Part shown: in pieces, positions 40,737 through 49,620 of the stretch
How positions within the stretch are numbered: position 1 is the first letter of the stretch
Layout of the letters: every line of letters begins with the position of its first letter
Assembly (NCBI GenBank): GCA_012517865.1
Contig: JAAYUC010000033.1
Span: 1 to 64,000 of the forward strand
Direction: 5' to 3'
DNA from: Chloroflexota bacterium
Lineage (GTDB): Bacteria; Chloroflexota; Anaerolineae; Anaerolineales; Anaerolineaceae
Length of the DNA stretch: 64,000 bases
Notes under the pieces: model-generated
The model's input: the letters and a program-made list of their open reading frames with translations, nothing else
Databases searched by the model: none
Told to the model about the DNA's origin: nothing
Translations under genes and position numbers: made by a program

Positions 40737-43700
40737 CTTCGTTTTGGTGCCTCCTGCAAGTTGTTCACCAAATTCAGGGCGACGATAGAAGCAAGCTGTC
40801 TGCGAATGACCGGGTCGTTCGGAGCAATCTGCGCCGCCTGGCGCAGCATGCTCTCAGCGTTGCGGTAGTCTTTGCTGTCTTTGTAGGCAGCCGCTGCCTG
40901 AATGTATGCTCTGGGGTCTTTTTCCACCATTTCGATGGCTCTGTGATAGGTTTCCAGCGCGCGGGCGCTGTCCCGCCGGTCTTGATAGGTCTGGCCAAGT
41001 TCAAGATAGGCTTCAATCAGGCTGGGATTCACCGCCAGGGCGCGCGTCAGGTAAGAGAGCGCTTGGTCCAGGTTTCCGCGTCTGCGGGCAATACGTCCCA
41101 ACATCAGAAGCGTCTGCGGGTTTTGACCGTCAATATCCAGGCTGTGATGCAAGGTTTCTTCCGCCTGGGTTTGCATATTGGCTTCCAGGTAATAATTGGC
41201 CAGCGCGTTCAGCACCAGGACGTTGTCAGGATTGGTTTCCGCGAGCACCAGAGCAGCCCCCAGGCCGGATTTACGCTGGGTTATCGCGTCCAGTTCAATG
41301 CCAAGCAGGTCAAAAGGTATCGGGTCGGCGACGATTTCTCTGGCAGCCTGCAGCACGCGTTTTGCTTCTTCGTACTGGCGGCGCTTCGTCAAGGCTTTGA
41401 TTTTCACCATCAGAGCGCGGCTGCTGCGGGCGTCTGTCTGTAAAACCCGGTTTGCCTGTTCTTCCGCGGATGGGTAATCCTGCATCGCAAGGAAGGACTC
41501 GGCAATTGTTTCAGCATAAACAGTTTTGCCAGGGTCCAGGGTTTCAACCTTGCGCAGGCACTGAATGGCGGCCTGATACTCACCCAGCTGTTGATTGATA
41601 ATCGCCAGAGAATAAAGCGCCTCGGGGTCGCCCGGGAATAACTCAATCGCCTTGGTAAAGTAATCTCGCGCGGCGTGGTAATCTTTTTCCTGAACTTTAA
41701 CGTCCCCAAGCATCTGCCAGTACTGCGCGGACCTGGGCAGAATGTGCAGGGCGTCCTCGATATGTTTGGCGGCCTTTTCGTAGACGCCGGTGTTTTCGTA
41801 GAACGTGCCGGCGATGGCATGCCAGTCGGGTTCATCGGGCCAGATTTGCAGCGCTTTTTCAATCGCGTCGGCCGCTTTTTCCGGGTCAGCCTGGAGCGCA
41901 ATTGCCAGCATGGCGTGCAGCCAGGGGTTGCCCGGGAACTTTTCCAGCAGGGCGGCTGTCTTTTGCGCGCAGGCGGCCGGATGCTTGTAGAGCAGCAGGA
42001 CGGCTTCCTGGAAAGCCACATCAAAATCTTCCGGGAACGCCGCGGTAATGGTTTTTATCGTTTCCGCGTCAATCTGCACGGAGAGCACCTGCGCTGCCTG
42101 ACGGCTGTTTTTAATCAGCTGTTTCAGGTCTTCGCTTTCATTCCAGCGGCCGGCAAACACTGCCTGTCCAATTTTGAGTGTTGGCAGGATTTCCGCGGCG
42201 GAAATGAAGCGGCCGGCAATGGAAACCTGCTCCTGATGGATTTGTTCATCCGTTTGCTCCGGGTTCAGGGGCTGGGGCATGCGGCGCACAATTCTGAGGG
42301 CGCGCGCGTTGCTGGTCACCCTGGCTTTTTCTACCAGGTACTCCGCCAAAAGTTGATTGACCACCGGGTTGACTTTAATTTCAGCCAAAGCGTAACGGAA
42401 ACACTTATCGGCCAGGTCCCAGGATTGGGCTTCAAAGGCAGTCACTGCCACAGCAAGCGCCTGCCACAGCCAGCTGAAATGCGCGGGAATGCGGAAGGAT
42501 TCCAGGCCGGAGCGGGCATAAGCCTCATCCAAAAGGCTTTCTGCCATTTTAAGCTCTTCTTCCACCCGGCTCGCGTTCCCTTCGGAAAGTGCCAGGAACG
42601 CCCTTCCCGCGTGGAACACGGCAGATGGCGGCTGCCTTGTGAGGAAGTGGTCCAGCAGCAAATGCGTTTTATCCTGGTCGCGTTCAACCAAAGCGTTCAC
42701 GGTAAGCAGGCGCGTCAGGTCCTGATGGGTTTGCGGGCTGCTGGCATTATCGAGAAGTTCCAGCGCGGAGTCCAGTTTTTCTGTCTTTCTGAGCGCGAAG
42801 GCCAGTTCACTCTTCAGAAGCAAAAAGTCGCCTTTATCAGCCTGGAGAGCAAAGGCCTGGGCGGCGTGTTTTTGCGCGGCCGCCAGGTCTCCGGACGCGC
42901 GCTCCAGCTGAGCGGCCCGGTAGAGCACGCCAGCGCGGTTGTACGCGGGGATGCCCTCTCCAAGCGGGGAGGCGGCAAAGTACTCAAACTCCAGGTCTGC
43001 CGCCGCGAACTCAATTTCCTTAAGCAAACCCTCCAGGTTCTGCAGCGCGGGCAGGAACTGTTTGCTGCCTGCCAGGATATCCGATTTGAGGATGGGGAAG
43101 CAGGGATGGTGGCCAAGGGGCTTTTCTAATTCTGCCAGCAGCTGCATTGCCGCGGACCCGTCCCCAAGCCGCAGGACGGTATAAGCGAGCTCGCGGGCTT
43201 CAGCAAAATCCGGCTGGGGGTTGCTGGCAATCGCCTGACGAATGATGCGCGCCGCTTCTGCCGACTCGTTCATGTGAAGGTAAATATTCGCGACCTTCAC
43301 AAATTCTTCGGTGCTGATGTCCTCTCCTTCAAGCATGCGGTTGAGCGTTTCCTTCGTTTCCGCGATGCTGCCCATGGAGAGGTAAGCCCGCGCCAGCGCT
43401 AGATAAAGCGCCTGTTCATCCGGGAGCAGATACAGGGTGTCTTTCAGAACCTGGACGGCTTCGCGCTCATTGCCGTTCGCGCTGCAGAATCCGCTGTACC
43501 ACAATACATTATCTAATTCCGTTGGGGCCAGCTGCAGGGTGGCTTTGGCCGCCGCCATGCTTTCTTCAGGCATATCCGCGGCCGCGAAGGCCTCGCACAA
43601 AGTCTGGCGAACGCCCAGGTCATCCGGGTTTACCAGGACGGCTTCCTGTAGCGCGGAGATGCTGACATCCGGGTAGCCGAGTTTGAGCGCGCACTGACCA

Positions 43701-46078
43701 ATTTGATGCTGTAAATGGAAGTATGTGCGCGGGGTTTTACCTTCGGGTTGGTCCAACAATTCCAGATAGGTTTTGTAGGCGGTTTCGGTCTTCCCCTGCG
43801 CGTAGTGGATATCAGCAGCAAGCACTTTGAAATCAAAGGAGCCGCTTTCGGGCGCGGCCTTTTCCTGGACGGCTTCCAACAGCAGGTTGAGGTCTTTGTT
43901 ATCGGCGCCAGGGATTCCATCGCCGTGAGCGGCTTGTTTTAGCAGCAGGTTGGCGTACGCTTTCAGCGCCTCATCAGATTTGCTGGAATGCCAGGCGAAC
44001 CGCAGCACAGGTTTTGGCGCCTGATAATCTCCCAGCGCGACCATCACCTTACCGAGCGTCAGGGCAAGGTCGGGGTCTGAGGTGTAATCGTTTTCCAACG
44101 GACTGATGACAGACCAGGCCTCATTCAGGTAGCCGTGGGTCAGGTAAGCTTTGGCAAGAGATTTCCGAATTTCGGGCTCATCCGGATTGAGTTGAAAAGC
44201 CTGCTTTAACACGCTGATGGCTTCCGTGGGCCTTTCGTTTTCGTAGTAAAGCTTGCCCAGCGCCAGCAGGATATCGGCATTGGCAGGAAGAGCGGCTTTC
44301 GCCTTCTTCAGAGACTCCATGGCCATCTCAGTCCGGCCAAGTCTGGTCCAAATTTCCGCGAGGGCGAGCCAGCTGGCCGGTTTTTCCGGAGCAATCGCCG
44401 AGGTTTGCTGCAGGAGCCTGACGGCGTTTTCCTCGTCACTTTTGGCGATGTACGCGGCGCATAGGGTGACCAGAGCTTCACCGTCCAGGCTGTCCCTGCT
44501 GATGAAATTCTCACAAATTGGGATTGCCAGGTCGGGTTTTTCGGCTTTGATGGCGATATCCGCGTAGGTCAGGAGGTCTGCGCGGGACGGTTCGCCGTTT
44601 GCCGTGATGAGTTCCTGATAAATATCCAGGGCTTTTTCCGGCTGCCTGGACTGAAGGAAAAGATTTGCCAGGTCTTTTTTATTTTCAATGTTTGCCGGTT
44701 CATAAAGCGCCACAAGCTCCGAAGCCTGAATCGCCGATTCGATATCCGCGGTATGTTTTTTTATCTGACCAGCCAATTTTAGGGCTGCCAGGTCATTCGG
44801 GCTGCTGCGCAAAGCCTTGCCAACCATTTCTTCAGCAAGGGCGTAATCTTTGTTCTCAAAGGCGTAACGCGCGGCTTTTAGTGAATCGCTCTCATTCTGA
44901 AAACGGGATGCCGAAGCGAGTTTGCCGGGTAAAGCGCGCAAATTCTCTTTTTCCAGGTTTAATTCGGAGCGCAATTCCGGATAGCGCAAAAGAAGCAGCG
45001 TTTTTTGAGCGGACTCAGGAACCTGGTTGAGTAAATCCAACGCGTATTCTTTTTCTCCGTGGGCGAGCAGGAATTCGGCGTACTCTTCTTTATACGCGGC
45101 GGATTCCGGTGCGAGATTCAAAACTTCTTCCCAGGTCTTTCGGGCTTCTTCAGTATCTGTCTTTTCAAGTTCTATTGCCAGGTCGCGCAGAAGCTGCGCC
45201 TGACTGGATTTGAGTTGAGCAAAGGCGCTTTGCAGCGCTCTCACCGCTTCTTCCTGCTGACCAGCGGCCTGGTGCAGGAAAGCGGTTTTGCGCAATTCAG
45301 AAACCTTCTCAAAGCCGGGAGCATCAGGTATGCTTTTCCCTGGTGTGTTCTCCTGCGGATTGGCTGCCAGGAAGCTGGCCGCGAGGCGCTCAATGAAATC
45401 AGGGCTTTCAGTTCCTTGCAGCTGCAGGAGGCATTCGCGCTGAAGGTCCAGTGAGGTGCCGCTGAAAAAATCAACAAGCAATTGAAAGCGGTCGTTCTCA
45501 ACAGTGGGGGTGCTGTCGGCTGCGTGTATGAGCAACGAGCAGATCTTACCAGCCTGTGCCGGCGGGGTCGCGCGGCCTAATTCCTGCGCGAGTTCCGGGA
45601 GCCGCGGCGCGAGCGGCGGCAGGCAGGCAAAGGCTGACCACCAAAGCGAGAAATTGCCGCGAGGCGCGCTCAGGAAGGCGTAAACATCTTTCCAGCTTTT
45701 ATTGAGCGTGTAGTAATTGCGCAGGGAGAGGGCTAAAAGCGCCGCTTCTTCGAGAGTGCTGGGTTCCAGGCCAGTAAGGCGGATGGTTTCCAGGGTTTTT
45801 GCCGCTTTATTGTTAACAGCCGAAGGGATTTTTAATTCCTGATCCAGGAGCTCCTGAGCTGCCAGTTTTGGGCTGAGCTTAAAGATCGCGAGCACACCGG
45901 GCTGCCATAGGTGAATATCCTCAGCCGCGAATTCCTGGAACGCGGTCAGCAGGTCTTCATCGCCAAGGGCTTTCCACACCAGCGGTTCAGCGCGGAAAGC
46001 GCTGACCAGGGCTTTCGCCATCTCTGGTTTAAAGCGGGACTTAACCAGGTGTAAAAAAAGCTCGACGCTCATTTTCAT
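40733..46078 (-). CDS. Giant TPR-repeat protein (1781 residues)
   Basis: Almost the whole protein consists of TPR-like helix pairs, with typical cores such as ALDLLNQVPESA, ALKLAGQIKKH, AISVLKQAFQLNPDEPEI, ALYLALARAYLSMGS, ALYSLAIINQQLGEYQAAI and ALSYLTRALAVNPSLIEAYLELGQTYQ. There is no signal peptide, membrane segment or enzymatic motif. It should form a very long superhelical scaffold. It is encoded directly upstream of, and overlapping, the C25 protease gene, which suggests it binds, restrains or presents that protease (inference). The first ATG is 46078; the in-frame ATG at 46072 has better SD spacing (AAGGA, 6 bases). Confidence 0.88.
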   Translation of the reverse strand: MKMSVELFLHLVKSRFKPEMAKALVSAFRAEPLVWKALGDEDLLTAFQEFAAEDIHLWQPGVLAIFKLSPKLAAQELLDQELKIPSAVNNKAAKTLETIRLTGLEPSTLEEAALLALSLRNYYTLNKSWKDVYAFLSAPRGNFSLWWSAFACLPPLAPRLPELAQELGRATPPAQAGKICSLLIHAADSTPTVENDRFQLLVDFFSGTSLDLQRECLLQLQGTESPDFIERLAASFLAANPQENTPGKSIPDAPGFEKVSELRKTAFLHQAAGQQEEAVRALQSAFAQLKSSQAQLLRDLAIELEKTDTEEARKTWEEVLNLAPESAAYKEEYAEFLLAHGEKEYALDLLNQVPESAQKTLLLLRYPELRSELNLEKENLRALPGKLASASRFQNESDSLKAARYAFENKDYALAEEMVGKALRSSPNDLAALKLAGQIKKHTADIESAIQASELVALYEPANIENKKDLANLFLQSRQPEKALDIYQELITANGEPSRADLLTYADIAIKAEKPDLAIPICENFISRDSLDGEALVTLCAAYIAKSDEENAVRLLQQTSAIAPEKPASWLALAEIWTRLGRTEMAMESLKKAKAALPANADILLALGKLYYENERPTEAISVLKQAFQLNPDEPEIRKSLAKAYLTHGYLNEAWSVISPLENDYTSDPDLALTLGKVMVALGDYQAPKPVLRFAWHSSKSDEALKAYANLLLKQAAHGDGIPGADNKDLNLLLEAVQEKAAPESGSFDFKVLAADIHYAQGKTETAYKTYLELLDQPEGKTPRTYFHLQHQIGQCALKLGYPDVSISALQEAVLVNPDDLGVRQTLCEAFAAADMPEESMAAAKATLQLAPTELDNVLWYSGFCSANGNEREAVQVLKDTLYLLPDEQALYLALARAYLSMGSIAETKETLNRMLEGEDISTEEFVKVANIYLHMNESAEAARIIRQAIASNPQPDFAEARELAYTVLRLGDGSAAMQLLAELEKPLGHHPCFPILKSDILAGSKQFLPALQNLEGLLKEIEFAAADLEFEYFAASPLGEGIPAYNRAGVLYRAAQLERASGDLAAAQKHAAQAFALQADKGDFLLLKSELAFALRKTEKLDSALELLDNASSPQTHQDLTRLLTVNALVERDQDKTHLLLDHFLTRQPPSAVFHAGRAFLALSEGNASRVEEELKMAESLLDEAYARSGLESFRIPAHFSWLWQALAVAVTAFEAQSWDLADKCFRYALAEIKVNPVVNQLLAEYLVEKARVTSNARALRIVRRMPQPLNPEQTDEQIHQEQVSIAGRFISAAEILPTLKIGQAVFAGRWNESEDLKQLIKNSRQAAQVLSVQIDAETIKTITAAFPEDFDVAFQEAVLLLYKHPAACAQKTAALLEKFPGNPWLHAMLAIALQADPEKAADAIEKALQIWPDEPDWHAIAGTFYENTGVYEKAAKHIEDALHILPRSAQYWQMLGDVKVQEKDYHAARDYFTKAIELFPGDPEALYSLAIINQQLGEYQAAIQCLRKVETLDPGKTVYAETIAESFLAMQDYPSAEEQANRVLQTDARSSRALMVKIKALTKRRQYEEAKRVLQAAREIVADPIPFDLLGIELDAITQRKSGLGAALVLAETNPDNVLVLNALANYYLEANMQTQAEETLHHSLDIDGQNPQTLLMLGRIARRRGNLDQALSYLTRALAVNPSLIEAYLELGQTYQDRRDSARALETYHRAIEMVEKDPRAYIQAAAAYKDSKDYRNAESMLRQAAQIAPNDPVIRRQLASIVALNLVNNLQEAPKRR

Positions 46079-46099
46079 TCCTTTCCAGGATACTGAAGA

Positions 46100-46432
46100 T
46101 TAAGGAACTATGCCGATAAACGATTTAATAAAGAAATACGCGGCCGCCAGAAGGACAAGACTGAGAAAAACAAAGAAGATGCCGATGCCGGTGTTGGAAC
46201 GCGAAAGATCGTTCAATGAGCTGATGAGCAGGGAAGCATTCCCAACCAGTCCGGAGACACCATCGGTTATCCCTTTTTCTGCGAGTTTGGTCGTTTGGTT
46301 GGCAATTGTCTGGATATTCTTCCCAATTGCCTGTCTGGCAAGAATTACAATGCTGAGAATCAGGCACAGAATTCCCAGACCAAACAGAATATAGGAAATT
46401 ACCTGTACGACCTGATTTGTTGTAGCAACCAT
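46100..46432 (-). CDS. Small two-helix membrane protein, first gene of the sigma-54 operon
   Basis: A 110-residue protein with hydrophobic segments at about 9-32 (VVQVISYILFGLGILCLILS) and 83-105 (GIGIFFVFLSLVLLAAAYFF), joined by a polar, mostly helical region of about 50 residues. No family recognised. It lies 21 bases upstream of the giant TPR gene and about 40 bases from the -24/-12 promoter. It might anchor the TPR/protease assembly to the membrane or act as its pore, but nothing in the sequence proves this. SD AGGAGG precedes the ATG. Confidence 0.75.
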   Translation of the reverse strand: MVATTNQVVQVISYILFGLGILCLILSIVILARQAIGKNIQTIANQTTKLAEKGITDGVSGLVGNASLLISSLNDLSRSNTGIGIFFVFLSLVLLAAAYFFIKSFIGIVP

Positions 46433-46434
46433 AA

Positions 46435-46467
46435 AAGCCTCCTGACAAGATTACTTGTAAGAGGCTT
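46435..46467 (-). repeat. Inverted repeat overlapping the predicted transcription start of the TPR/protease operon
   Basis: Nested dyads: AAGCCTC/GAGGCTT (outer arms 46435-46441 and 46461-46467) and ACAAG/CTTGT (inner arms 46445-46449 and 46454-46458). The inner arm and the SD lie within the leader; the outer left arm falls at or before the predicted start. It may be an operator or an RNA hairpin near the SD, or chance. Confidence 0.45.
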
Positions 46468-46470
46468 CGT

Positions 46471-46486
46471 TGCAATTAATGTGCCA
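46471..46486 (-). promoter_or_regulatory. Sigma-54 (-24/-12) promoter of the TPR/C25 operon
   Basis: On the minus strand TGGCAC (46486-46481), five bases and TTGCA (46475-46471) reproduce the RpoN consensus with exactly 10 bases between the GG and GC dinucleotides. The predicted start is near 46460, 28 bases before the first ATG. It lies just after the gene for a sigma-54 activator, in the same neighbourhood as rpoN. Confidence 0.85.
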
Positions 46487-46494
46487 GATAAAAA

Positions 46495-47679
46495 TCAGGC
46501 TTTGTTTTCAACCGCGTTCAGCACGTCGGTGGGAAGGTGATTGATGTCAATAACCGGGTCGTCGCAGAAGATGACCGCGCGTTCGATGACATTGCTTAGC
46601 TCACGGATATTGCCCGGCCAGCTGTATTCCATCAAGACTTTCATCGCCCGCGGGCTGACGTCGTTAATCTGGCTGCCGGAACGCATGGTGAATTTCCGCA
46701 GGAAGTAGCCGACCAACTCCGGAATATCCTGTTTGCGGGCTGAAAGGGGAGGCAGGTCAAGGTCGGAGACTTTCAGACGATAGTACAGGTCCTCCCGGAA
46801 GGTTCCGTTGGCAATCATCTCTTTCAGATTTCGGTTGGAGGCTGCCAGGATTTGAACATCCACGTTAATTAACGCGGTTCCGCCCAGGCGTCTGAAGGAG
46901 CGTTCTTCTATGGCGCGCAGCAATTTTGCCTGCAAATCCATGGGCATGGAGGCGATTTCATCAAGGAACAAAATGCCGTCGTCTGCCACTTCCATGAGGC
47001 CGATTTTTTTGTGCGTGGCGCCTGTAAACGCGCCGGCCTCGTGGCCGAACAGCTCGGATTCGAACATGGTGCTGGGGATGGCAGGGCAGTTGATATCCAC
47101 AAATGGTTTTCCGGAACGGACGCCAATTTTGTGAATATAGCGGGCGAGGACTTCCTTCCCTGTGCCGGTTGGTCCGGTGATGAGCGCGGAAATTCCACTT
47201 TCAGCGGTTCGGCGGGCGTGGTCGATGATTTGTTTCATCGCCGGGGTTTCGCCAACGATAAATTCTTCCTGGCCTGCCTGGGCTGCCCGCAAATGATTAA
47301 GCTCCCTGTGCATTGCGACGGTTTCTCCCGCGCGGCGCACCGATTTTTCCAGTTCCAGCAAATCCAACGGCTTCTCGATGAAATCCTGGGCTCCATTTTT
47401 CATCGCTTCGACCGCCATACTGATTTCGCCGTGGGCTGTGATGATGATTATCTGCGGACGGTTCACCATCCGCGCGGTTTCTGTCAGCAAATTGGGGCCG
47501 TACCCATCCGGGAGCCTGACATCCAGTATGATAATATCCGCTTCGCCTTTGTTGATGAACTGCCGGGCTTCGGCCAGCGTGCCGGCTCCCAGGACCTCGT
47601 AACCCTTGGACCGCAAAAACTCAGAAACCACCAATCTGGCGGTTTCTTCATCATCCACTACAAGAACTGTCGCTGTCAT
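46495..47679 (-). CDS. Sigma-54-dependent response regulator without a DNA-binding domain
   Basis: A 394-residue NtrC-family regulator. The receiver domain has the acidic pocket VVDDEE and phosphoacceptor D53. The AAA+ domain has Walker A GPTGTGKE (169-176), the sigma-54 contact loop GAFTGA (216-221), and Walker B around ILFLDEIASM. The protein ends about 20 residues after the AAA+ core, and the usual Fis-type helix-turn-helix is missing. It probably activates sigma-54 from solution (inferred; such activators are known). It lies 6 bases after the kinase gene, and its likely target promoter lies directly behind it. Confidence 0.93.
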   Translation of the reverse strand: MTATVLVVDDEETARLVVSEFLRSKGYEVLGAGTLAEARQFINKGEADIIILDVRLPDGYGPNLLTETARMVNRPQIIIITAHGEISMAVEAMKNGAQDFIEKPLDLLELEKSVRRAGETVAMHRELNHLRAAQAGQEEFIVGETPAMKQIIDHARRTAESGISALITGPTGTGKEVLARYIHKIGVRSGKPFVDINCPAIPSTMFESELFGHEAGAFTGATHKKIGLMEVADDGILFLDEIASMPMDLQAKLLRAIEERSFRRLGGTALINVDVQILAASNRNLKEMIANGTFREDLYYRLKVSDLDLPPLSARKQDIPELVGYFLRKFTMRSGSQINDVSPRAMKVLMEYSWPGNIRELSNVIERAVIFCDDPVIDINHLPTDVLNAVENKA

Positions 47680-47685
47680 TTCACC

Positions 47686-49617
47686 TTATTCCGCTTTTGG
47701 GAGGAACACATGGAACATGGTCCCGCCCGGGTAGCTCTCCAGATTAATGGTTCCTTTGTGCGCCGTGACGATTCTTTTGGTTATCGCCAGTCCAAGACCG
47801 GTCCCGCTGGCATTCGTCGTCACAAAAGGTTCAAAAATATGTTCCTTAATATCGTCCGGTATGCCGGGGCCGGAATCTGCCACAATCACTTCGTACTGCG
47901 GCGGAACAAGGTGCGCCGCGCCGTTGATTACGCGCACATTCAGGGTTCCGCCGGTTTTTTCCATGGCCTGCACCGCGTTACTGACCAGATTTACAAATAC
48001 CTGTTCCAAAGCGCGGGCATCGGCCCTCACCAAAGGATGCGCCGGGTTCGCGTCAAAATTATACCTGATATTCAGCCGGGTCATGCGCGGCGCCCAGCGC
48101 TCTAAAATGCTGGGGAGCATTTCCGCCAGGTCCACCGGTTTGAAGTGGTATTCCACCGGCTTTGAGAAGGTCAGCGTCGAATCCATCAGATGGGTCAGGC
48201 GCAGACAGTCGTTTTGGAGGCGGGAGACGAGGTCATAGTGCGGGTCTCCGGGTTTCATGGTCATGCCAATGTACTGCAGGCCGGTCATGATGCTGTTGAT
48301 AGGGTTCTTGACCTCATGGGCGAAAATCGCTGAAACTTCCCCCAGAAACGCGCGCTGTTCCAGCTGTTGGGTATGCGCCCGGATTTGCTCGCTCTGGCTG
48401 AGGTCGCGCAAAATCAGGACGATACTGCTGAGCTTGCCGTCGGTCATCACCGGGATGCACAGCACCTGTGCCAGAAAGGACTTACCGGTGCGCGTATTGA
48501 GGCTGAGATTGTTTGCGGCTTTGGTGGCGATGCCCTGCTGGGCTGATTTGTACAGGCTCGAAAGCGTTTCATTGCCAATCAGCACCATCTCGGCTTTCTG
48601 GAGAAAGACCTCGCTGATGGCGTATCCCAGCATCATTTCCGCGCTGGGGTTCATCTCCGCCACGCAGAGGTCGGGGGTGAGAATTATCAGGCCTTCTTCA
48701 ATGTTGTCGCTGATGGCGTGCTCCAGCTGCACAATCTGCCTGGTACGCTGAACGGTGCGCTGCGCATTTTCGACGCGCGTCAGATGATGCAGGATGCCGG
48801 CAGCGCTAGAGGCGAGAAGCTTAAGTTTGCGCAGACTGTCTTCGTCGGGCTGACTGCCAAAACCGGCGGCAGTCAGCGCGCCCAGCTGTTCGTTTTGGCG
48901 TACCAGGGGAATCAGCAGGAGGTAGTGAAACCCTTTGACCAATGCCAGTTCTTCCAGGGTGGACGTTGGTTTTTGGGTCGATTTCCAGAAGGTAATCTCT
49001 TGCGGGAGGGGGTCCGGAAGGGTGAGCCGTTCCGGGAACTGAGCGCTTTGCAAATCGATATTCAGCCGCGCGCGGATGAGTTCTTTTTCTCCCTTGCGCT
49101 GGATATAAGCTGCCGAGGCCTGAGCGTTGAGAGTTTTGTGCAGAATTTCCGCCGTCGTGCTAAGCGCTGCGCCAATTGTCTCCTGGTTCTGAATGCGCAG
49201 AAGGGATTCGATGAAGGCATAGCTGGCGGTTTGGCTTTCAGTCTCTGCTTGCGCTGCGGGCGGTGTGAAAACCAACGCGACGATTTGATTGGTCTGACTC
49301 AATGACAAAATGCGCAGGTTTGCCTGGATTTTGCTTCCGCTGGCAGTTTTCAGATGGACGGGGCGAACATCCTTTCCGGTGGGGTTGGTATCAAGCCTGA
49401 GCGTGATTAGCGCGGTTAACGATTTACCCGCCAGTTCGGATGCTTCAAAAGAAGTAAGTTCCCGTAATTTTTGGTTTGCCGCGATGATTTTATCGTTGCT
49501 GCGGTTGTACGTCAGTGCTGCCGACGGAACAAGCTCCAGAATTAACGCGAAGTCAAGCGCTTGCAGTTCGTCGTCTGCGGGTTCAAATGGAAGCCGGGGA
49601 GAAATCGGGTTTGCCAA
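47686..49617 (-). CDS. Soluble PAS-GAF-PAS histidine kinase
   Basis: A 643-residue kinase without transmembrane segments. Order: PAS (about 25-120), GAF (about 135-285), a helical linker, a second PAS (about 300-410), HisKA with the phosphorylated H434 in FAHEVKNPINSI, and HATPase with the N box QVFVNLVSNAVQAM, G1 DSGPGIP and G2 GTGLGLAITKRI. It should sense a cytosolic signal and phosphorylate the adjoining regulator. It sits between rpoN and the regulator gene with gaps of 3 and 6 bases. Confidence 0.93.
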   Translation of the reverse strand: MANPISPRLPFEPADDELQALDFALILELVPSAALTYNRSNDKIIAANQKLRELTSFEASELAGKSLTALITLRLDTNPTGKDVRPVHLKTASGSKIQANLRILSLSQTNQIVALVFTPPAAQAETESQTASYAFIESLLRIQNQETIGAALSTTAEILHKTLNAQASAAYIQRKGEKELIRARLNIDLQSAQFPERLTLPDPLPQEITFWKSTQKPTSTLEELALVKGFHYLLLIPLVRQNEQLGALTAAGFGSQPDEDSLRKLKLLASSAAGILHHLTRVENAQRTVQRTRQIVQLEHAISDNIEEGLIILTPDLCVAEMNPSAEMMLGYAISEVFLQKAEMVLIGNETLSSLYKSAQQGIATKAANNLSLNTRTGKSFLAQVLCIPVMTDGKLSSIVLILRDLSQSEQIRAHTQQLEQRAFLGEVSAIFAHEVKNPINSIMTGLQYIGMTMKPGDPHYDLVSRLQNDCLRLTHLMDSTLTFSKPVEYHFKPVDLAEMLPSILERWAPRMTRLNIRYNFDANPAHPLVRADARALEQVFVNLVSNAVQAMEKTGGTLNVRVINGAAHLVPPQYEVIVADSGPGIPDDIKEHIFEPFVTTNASGTGLGLAITKRIVTAHKGTINLESYPGGTMFHVFLPKAE

Positions 49618-49620
49618 GGA

